This document shows positions 7,205 through 11,411 of a DNA stretch of 11,411 nucleotides, one piece after another. Location of the stretch: the NCBI GenBank assembly GCA_027577415.1, contig JANBQS010000831.1, forward strand, positions 1-11,411, in the 5' to 3' direction. Below the pieces are notes generated by a model, which worked only from the letters and a program-made list of their open reading frames with translations, did not search any database and was not told where the DNA came from. The position numbers and the translations under genes were made by a program. This stretch comes from Coemansia sp. RSA 922 (lineage: Eukaryota; Kickxellomycota; Kickxellomycetes; Kickxellales; Kickxellaceae). Numbering within the stretch: position 1 is the stretch's first letter; every line of letters begins with the position of its first letter.

Positions 7205-7210
7205 TTTATT
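7205..7210 (-). terminator. AATAAA overlapping the stop of the CoA ligase gene
   Basis: Minus-strand reading is CTC TAA TAAAC: the AATAAA shares two bases with the TAA stop codon at 7211-7209. The 3' untranslated region would therefore be very short, which suits the 150-base gap to the convergent secreted-protein gene. Confidence 0.4.
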
Positions 7211-8861
7211 AGAGTTTAGCAGTTTGCAGCCTCCTGGCTTCAATATCGCGGAGTACGCGTCGCAAGATCTTGCCCGAAGCTGATTTGGGAATCGAATCAA
7301 TTAGCTCTACGCCGCCGCGCAATGCCTTGTAATTAGCCACCCGCTCTTTAACCCACGCTCTGATATCCTCCGCTATTCCCTTGCTATTAAGGCTTGGTCG
7401 AACGACGACAAATGCCTTTGGGATCTCGGTTTCCTGAGCCTTGTCAAACACCTGGATCACAGCGGCATCAAGTACCGCTGGGTGGTTCATCAACAGCCCT
7501 TCGAGCTCGGCAGGCGCTACCTGAAATCCCTTATATTTTATTAGCTCCTTTTTGCGATCCTCGATAAAGTAAAACCCGTTATCATCCACCTGACCAATAT
7601 CGCCTGTGTGCAAGAATCCATCCTTGTCGATAGTCTGGGCGGTAGCCTGGGCGTTCTTAAAGTAGCCCATCATTATATTGGGACCACGCATACACAACTC
7701 GCCCAACTCATTAGTGCCGAGTCGTTCGCCGCTATCGCCGATAATCATACACTCCATTGATGACAGCAAATATCCAACTGAGCCGTCAGGCGCACCCTTT
7801 GCCTGTGCTCTATGTGACACTGGCGAAGTCTCGCTAAGTCCGTATGCTTGCAAAATGCACAATCCATGTTTCTTGCGGAATATTGTCTGAGTCTCGCGGG
7901 TCAGCGGCGCTCCACCACTGCATATATACGAGAAAGAATTCAAATCGTACTTGTCCACAATGGGGTTCTTCGCCAACTGTATCACAACTGGTGGCACAAT
8001 GTGCGCAACTGCTATTCGGTACCGCTCAGTCAGTATGCAGAATTGCTCTAGATCGAATTTAGACATGACAATCTGGTGGCGTCCCTTGACGATCGACAGG
8101 AGCATAACGACTACGAGCCCGTAGGAGTGAAAGTAAGGGGTACACGCCATACACGCCTGCTGTGGGACCTTGCTCTCGGCTGCGGCGATATGCGGGTCAT
8201 GGGCCTCTACAATTATGTTCTGCAGAATGTTACTAACGATGTTGGCGTGTGAAAGCAATACGCCCTTTGGCAGCCCCGTGGTCCCCGAACTAAGCAACAA
8301 AAACGCTGGCGTATCGCGGGCCTGCTCTTCCGTAGTCAAACGAACGCGATTGTAGGGTTTGTCGCTCAAAACCTCGTGGACTGTGTTCTCACGCCCGTCA
8401 ATTGTCAGGATACGGTGGCTCATTATGTAACTGTCACTGGTTTGTATCGCCTTGAGCACGGTAGACAGGTTTTCTTTAGTGGCGATTACAGCTTTGGCCT
8501 CGGACAAGTTCAGCACATGGGCAATTTCGCCAACGGTGTAAGCTGGATTGGCCGTCACACACACCAAGCCAGCCATGAGTGCGCCTAAAATAATGGCTGG
8601 GTAGTAAACAGTGTTTGGGACTAGCAGGGCAACCATGTCTCCTCGCTGAAGGCACAGGTTGTTGACTAGTCCCGAGGCAAATTGATTGGCCATGCGCTGC
8701 ACATCCATAAAGCTTTGCATTGTGACATGGTCTGTTAAAGCAGGCAGGCTGGGGTTGACTCCAAACGCCGAGTGTTTTTCGGCATGCTCATAGACGAACG
8801 TGGCCAAGTCCTGTGTTGGGGGCTCGGCAATACTGGGATATGGAGAAACAAAAATCATCAT
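7209..8861 (-). CDS. 4-coumarate-CoA-ligase-like acyl-CoA synthetase, peroxisomal
   Basis: The enzyme activates a carboxylic acid with ATP to an acyl-adenylate and then transfers it to CoA. It is a full-length ANL-superfamily protein of 550 residues, the usual size. Visible motifs are the P-loop-like LLSSGTTGLPKG (about 189-200), YGLSETSP (340-347), GELCMRGP (387-394), TGD (419-421), the hinge region DRKKELIKYKGFQV (435-448) and IPKSASGKILRR with the catalytic lysine near 531. The protein ends AKL, a type 1 peroxisomal targeting signal. The frame is open upstream to a TTG, but the first ATGs are 8861 and 8858. MIFVSPYPSI is the usual opening of fungal relatives, so the true start is one of those two. 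Fungi lack a general lignin pathway, so the substrate is more likely a medium-chain, aromatic or branched acid destined for beta-oxidation. No intron is needed. No catalytic residue is missing. Confidence 0.93.
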   Translation of the reverse strand: MMIFVSPYPSIAEPPTQDLATFVYEHAEKHSAFGVNPSLPALTDHVTMQSFMDVQRMANQFASGLVNNLCLQRGDMVALLVPNTVYYPAIILGALMAGLVCVTANPAYTVGEIAHVLNLSEAKAVIATKENLSTVLKAIQTSDSYIMSHRILTIDGRENTVHEVLSDKPYNRVRLTTEEQARDTPAFLLLSSGTTGLPKGVLLSHANIVSNILQNIIVEAHDPHIAAAESKVPQQACMACTPYFHSYGLVVVMLLSIVKGRHQIVMSKFDLEQFCILTERYRIAVAHIVPPVVIQLAKNPIVDKYDLNSFSYICSGGAPLTRETQTIFRKKHGLCILQAYGLSETSPVSHRAQAKGAPDGSVGYLLSSMECMIIGDSGERLGTNELGELCMRGPNIMMGYFKNAQATAQTIDKDGFLHTGDIGQVDDNGFYFIEDRKKELIKYKGFQVAPAELEGLLMNHPAVLDAAVIQVFDKAQETEIPKAFVVVRPSLNSKGIAEDIRAWVKERVANYKALRGGVELIDSIPKSASGKILRRVLRDIEARRLQTAKL

Positions 8862-9071
8862 TAATAGTATAAAAAAGGGAGCAAGTAGTGCCAAGTTGGG
8901 AAAGAAAAAGATGTACGTGTGGCGCTTCCTCCCTCACCCTTTTTTTTATGACGACAGTCGCTTTACTTGCGTGGCTGAGTAAATTGCACCAAGGTGCATT
9001 GATTAGTTATTTGTCAGATCAAGAACATATATTTTATATTTTTTGGAAAAAAAAAAAAAATATATCAATAA

Positions 9072-9197
9072 CTAGGTGCTCTGACGAGGAGTCTTCTTGG
9101 CGCAAGAGTGCTCATAGTAAGATGCCAGATTGTTGAAATTACGACTGCACTTTTGGCACTTGACATACTGGGAAACCTGGCTAATGAATTCGCTCAT
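9072..9197 (-). CDS. Single zinc-finger microprotein 3 (41 residues)
   Basis: The product MSEFISQVSQYVK is followed by one finger with C14, C17, H30 and C32, then a basic tail (AKKTPRQST). Spacing is C-x2-C-x12-H-x1-C, so the last loop is two residues shorter than in microproteins 1 and 2. The finger core is present as F at +4 and Y at +10. It aligns without a gap from Met1 to Cys32 with microprotein 4, and both start ATGAGCG. Their upstream regions share an exact 12-base block and a TATA box about 100 bases before the ATG. The leader has a long T run (minus strand, 9253-9241) and a CTAACC before the ATG. The ORF is far below usual annotation cut-offs; paralogy is the main evidence that it is real. 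Confidence 0.6.
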   Translation of the reverse strand: MSEFISQVSQYVKCQKCSRNFNNLASYYEHSCAKKTPRQST

Positions 9198-9297
9198 TAT
9201 TTAGAAGAAGAAAAATAGCTTGCTTCAGATATTTGGTTAGAAAAAAAAAAAAAGAATGAATGGATGTGTGAGAATATCATGGTCACCATAGTGAGTG

Positions 9298-9311
9298 CTT
9301 TTATACCTGTG
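9298..9311 (-). promoter_or_regulatory. TATA block of microprotein 3, shared with microprotein 4
   Basis: On the minus strand it reads CACAGGTATAAAAG, containing TATAAAAG 101 bases upstream of the ATG at 9197. The 12 bases CACAGGTATAAA (plus 9300-9311) recur exactly at 9965-9976 upstream of microprotein 4. Weaker matches flank both copies, for example ACAAGAT and CCTTTAT. Confidence 0.6.
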
Positions 9312-9492
9312 TTTGCTGGAGCCACCTGAATAGATTAATGGCCATAAAAGGTGTGTACATCTTGTTACGCTCATTCCGGAACATTGCAATGATGTGCGCC
9401 ACCGGACCCCACAGCCCACGTGGTATATCTGCCGACTGGTAATTCCGTTCACACTGGCATGAATGAATATACGTTACCCCCTAGAGATTGGT

Positions 9493-9535
9493 TCACCCCC
9501 AATCCAATCTTCCAGTGGCTTGCGTTTGGGGGTGA
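9493..9535. repeat. 10-base perfect inverted repeat with 23-base loop
   Basis: TCACCCCCAA at 9493-9502 pairs with TTGGGGGTGA at 9526-9535. It is unusually GC-rich for this AT-rich spacer. It could form a hairpin or bind a dimeric factor. It lies downstream of microprotein 4 and far upstream of microprotein 3. Confidence 0.5.
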
Positions 9536-9684
9536 GGGACCATCTTCTGTCATAATGACCCGTGTTGGGGCCATGGGATGGGAAGCGAAAAATATTTTTA
9601 AAAACTAGTGACAAGTTGAGAAAGGTTTGTCTGTGGCTTTGTATCCCCAATTTAATCGAAGCAGGCCAACTGAGTTTACTGTTC

Positions 9685-9690
9685 TTTATT
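9685..9690 (-). terminator. AATAAA polyadenylation signal of microprotein 4
   Basis: Minus-strand AATAAA in GAAATAAAGAAC, 58 bases after the stop codon at 9748. Confidence 0.4.
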
Positions 9691-9747
9691 TCAGATGTAG
9701 TGTTTCTTAATTTTTAAGGACATCTCAATAGCTAGATGTTGAGATAT

Positions 9748-9864
9748 CTACTGTCGATCTTTCATGGCACACGGGTGGTTCAAATAAGTGTCATAATTGT
9801 GGAAGGACATTCTACACTCCTGGCTGTGGAAATAGTAACAATTTGTGTTTGTATGTGCGCTCAT
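9748..9864 (-). CDS. Single zinc-finger microprotein 4 (38 residues), one ligand changed
   Basis: This is a gap-free relative of microprotein 3: MSAHTNTNCYYFH, then S14, C17, H30 and C32, then a short tail (AMKDRQ). F at +4 and Y at +10 after C17 keep the finger core. The position of the first zinc ligand is Ser (AGC), one base change from TGC or from AGT/TGT-type codons, so classical zinc binding should be weakened or lost. C9 lies five residues earlier and could substitute only with a different loop. A TATA box is present 87-94 bases upstream, and an AATAAA follows. The copy is either starting to decay or has a changed role. The frame stays open upstream through the leader but without a better start. 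Confidence 0.5.
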   Translation of the reverse strand: MSAHTNTNCYYFHSQECRMSFHNYDTYLNHPCAMKDRQ

Positions 9865-10229
9865 TTGGGAGAGTAGCTTCATAAAAAAAATTCAGTATAG
9901 TTGTTAAAAAATAATGAATGTAAGAGTATCGAATTTGATACAGGTAGCCACTTTTATAAGCGACTTTATACCTGTGCTCATTGGACTTGGCTGAATTGTG
10001 ATAAAGGATATCTTGTTGCATAGGTCTATTCGCGCAATTAATTGATATTTATTAAAGGTGAGACAATGTTGCATATCGGGACACTATTGTCCAAATAGCG
10101 TTATTTGCAGAACTATTATCAACTCTAAAAAAGGCTTGAATATATAGGACACATACAAGCAACTTTTTTTGTTGTTGTAAACCGCGCACTAGCTCCATTA
10201 ATGAAATAGTAATAAGAAATTCAGCTATT
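9865..10229. other. Spacer: microprotein 4 promoter and Ctr9 3' region
   Basis: The left part is the leader and TATA block of microprotein 4. The right part is the presumed 3' untranslated region of the Ctr9 gene. The only minus-strand AATAAA is at 10053-10048, about 180 bases after the Ctr9 stop, so the true cleavage site of Ctr9 is uncertain. No further gene is seen. Confidence 0.4.
9951..9976 (-). promoter_or_regulatory. TATA region of microprotein 4
   Basis: The minus strand carries CACAGGTATAAA (plus 9965-9976), identical to the block upstream of microprotein 3, and a second TATAAAAG (plus 9951-9958) 87-94 bases before the ATG at 9864. Either could set the transcription start. Confidence 0.55.
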
Positions 10230-11411
10230 CTAGGCAGAGTCGTCGTCATCAGAGTCAGTTATAATCGCCTTGGACTTGTACTTGCTAGATTCTGTGTGGG
10301 TTGCAACTTCTTCTTCATCGGCAACGTTGCGACGCTTCCGTGGAGGAGGCGTAGACCCTTCTGGATCATCATCGGTATGGCCACTTGAAGGCTTTGCGCG
10401 CACACGGCTTCTAGGTTCTCCAGCAGGTTTCCGAGTGAGCTGTTTTGCCTTTTTAGTCTTCTGATGACGCGCCGTACCAGCAGCCGAGTCAGAACCAGCT
10501 CCATCGTCGCTAGCAGCCAGATCGTCGTTGTCAGAGATAAAACCATCGGGAGCAGCACGGGCCTTTGACTTTTTCGACCGACCAGAGGGCATATCAGCGT
10601 CATCTTGCTTGGAGGAGGCGGCCATCTGCTCGCGCAAAATGGCATTGCGCTCCTCAGCATCACGCAACATCTTCTTCTCCGCCTCTTGCTGTGCTTTAAT
10701 GGCGGCCTCGGCTTCATCGCGCTTCTTCTTCTCATCCTCTTCTTGCTGCTTACGCCACTGCTCAACGTGCTCTTGGCGCTGACGTTCAAACGCCTCTTGT
10801 TCTTGCTGCTTGCGAGTAAGCTTGGCTACTAGCGCCCTGCTGTAGTTAGCACGTTCAGTGGCGAGTCTTGCGCTGAAGAGTAGCTTTTGGCGTTTCTTTT
10901 GCATGATCTTGCCCCAGCTAGCCAAAAACGTGAACGCCGCCGTGCTGTGTGCAATATAGGCAGCCGCCGCAGTAAGATCCTGGAGCGTGCGCTGTGACTC
11001 TGGTTGCTCGCTGACGAGCTGCGCAACAGACTGCTCGACAAGTGCCAGGTCGTACAAGACTAGGCAGTCTTCGGGCGACAGACGTACCGGCAATGGCTTT
11101 TTCTCAGATCCGTTCATGGTAGCAGTCTCGGCGACACTGGGTTCAGCGACTGGTTCAGCGACTGGTTCAGCGACTTCATCGGCCATCTCGATATCACTGT
11201 CAGCATCCTTTGGCTCGTCGCCTCCATCAACAGCAGTCTCTATGGCCGCGTCACTATCCGCAGCACTGGTGTCGGGCTTTAGGGCGGACTCTGGCAAGTT
11301 GATGTTTTCGTCAGCGCACAAGCTACGCGCATGTTCTAGAGCGGCCCGCATGATCTCGATATCTTTCGTAGCCTTGGCCTGGATATACAAGGCGCGGATC
11401 AGGTACAAGCG
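10230..11411 (-). CDS. CTR9: Paf1-complex subunit Ctr9, C-terminal part (5' partial)
   Basis: Ctr9 is the TPR scaffold of the Paf1 complex, which travels with RNA polymerase II in the nucleus and supports H2B ubiquitination and H3K4/K36 methylation. The visible 393 residues begin inside the last TPR repeats (RLYLIRALYIQAKATKDIEI). An acidic insert follows at about 35-108. Helical Ctr9 sequence then resumes (LSPEDCLVLYDLALVEQSV and LQDLTAAAAYIAHSTAAFTF). A long Q/E/K-rich coiled coil spans about 190-265, and an S/D/K-rich tail ends ITDSDDDDSA. This order of TPR, charged coiled coil and acidic serine-rich tail is that of Ctr9 proteins. SD-rich clusters are likely casein kinase 2 sites. The N-terminal two thirds lie beyond the window edge; the frame is open to the last base, so no start is given. 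Identification is by architecture and remembered family sequence. Confidence 0.85.
   Translation of the reverse strand, partial: RLYLIRALYIQAKATKDIEIMRAALEHARSLCADENINLPESALKPDTSAADSDAAIETAVDGGDEPKDADSDIEMADEVAEPVAEPVAEPSVAETATMNGSEKKPLPVRLSPEDCLVLYDLALVEQSVAQLVSEQPESQRTLQDLTAAAAYIAHSTAAFTFLASWGKIMQKKRQKLLFSARLATERANYSRALVAKLTRKQQEQEAFERQRQEHVEQWRKQQEEDEKKKRDEAEAAIKAQQEAEKKMLRDAEERNAILREQMAASSKQDDADMPSGRSKKSKARAAPDGFISDNDDLAASDDGAGSDSAAGTARHQKTKKAKQLTRKPAGEPRSRVRAKPSSGHTDDDPEGSTPPPRKRRNVADEEEVATHTESSKYKSKAIITDSDDDDSA
11140..11175 (-). repeat. Three 12-base tandem repeats coding VAEP in the Ctr9 insert
   Basis: GGTTCAGCGACT is repeated three times without mismatch on the plus strand (11140-11151, 11152-11163 and 11164-11175), encoding successive VAEP units on the minus strand. 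Perfect identity suggests recent slippage, in frame with the acidic insert. Confidence 0.85.

Larger units (their letters stand above)
9198..9747. other. Spacer: promoter of microprotein 3 and 3' region of microprotein 4
   Basis: The left part holds the leader and TATA region of microprotein 3; the right end holds the AATAAA of microprotein 4. Between them, about 9400-9600 is less AT-rich than its surroundings and carries a 62-codon plus-strand ORF that opens with GTG (first ATG about 9462) and has no recognisable motif. A 10-base inverted repeat lies within it. Confidence 0.4.

Noticed and set aside
8862..8894. Hydrophobic N-terminal extension of the CoA ligase
   Set aside because: It is only open from a TTG codon; the ATG at 8861/8858 gives the usual start of the family.
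10259..10832. Long plus- and minus-strand ORFs over the Ctr9 gene
   Set aside because: They are other-frame shadows of the repetitive, charged Ctr9 coding sequence.
1..11411. CRISPR arrays, tRNA or rRNA genes, transposon ends or transposase genes
   Set aside because: None was seen; there are no regularly spaced repeats, no tRNA-like arms and no transposase or reverse transcriptase motifs.

Overview
The window reads as nuclear DNA of a filamentous or zygomycete-type fungus. Genes are mostly intronless or intron-poor, gaps are AT-rich, coding DNA is more GC-balanced, and there are TATA boxes, AATAAA signals and one textbook spliceosomal intron (GTAAGA...TACTAAT...TTAG). Two long F-box/leucine-rich-repeat-like proteins resemble, from memory, families greatly expanded in Kickxellales (Coemansia and relatives). 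That lineage is my best guess; it is an inference and no search was run.

Layout. 1-1518 (+): C-terminal 505 residues of one F-box/LRR-like protein, cut by the window edge. 2319-2663 (+): a cysteine-free 114-residue orphan with a TATA box. 3075-3215 (-): a 46-residue single zinc-finger microprotein. 3884-5521 (-): a complete 545-residue F-box/LRR-like protein. 5753-5908 (-): a second zinc-finger microprotein. About 5.9-6.5 kb: a doubtful ORF and a cluster of GATA sites. 6558-7057 (+): promoter, probable 5'UTR intron and an 87-residue secreted six-cysteine protein resembling a CBM19-type chitin-binding module. 7209-8861 (-): a full-length 4-coumarate-CoA-ligase-like acyl-CoA synthetase ending in AKL, a probable peroxisomal signal. 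9072-9197 and 9748-9864 (-): a third and a fourth zinc-finger microprotein. 10230-11411 (-): C-terminal part of the Paf1-complex subunit Ctr9, cut by the window edge.

The main discovery is the zinc-finger set. Four tiny ORFs (38-51 codons), all on the minus strand and lying between larger genes, each encode essentially one finger and nothing else. The spacing is C-x2-C-x3-[FY]-x5-[FLY]-x2-H-x1/3-C. The two right-hand copies align without gaps from Met to the last Cys and share an exact 12-base promoter block, so they look like duplicated genes. In the last copy the first zinc-binding Cys is Ser. I know of no described family of this kind.

The larger genes show no shared pathway. Ctr9 is conserved housekeeping chromatin machinery; the rest looks like accessory, rapidly evolving sequence of the kind that lies beside conserved genes in fungal genomes.
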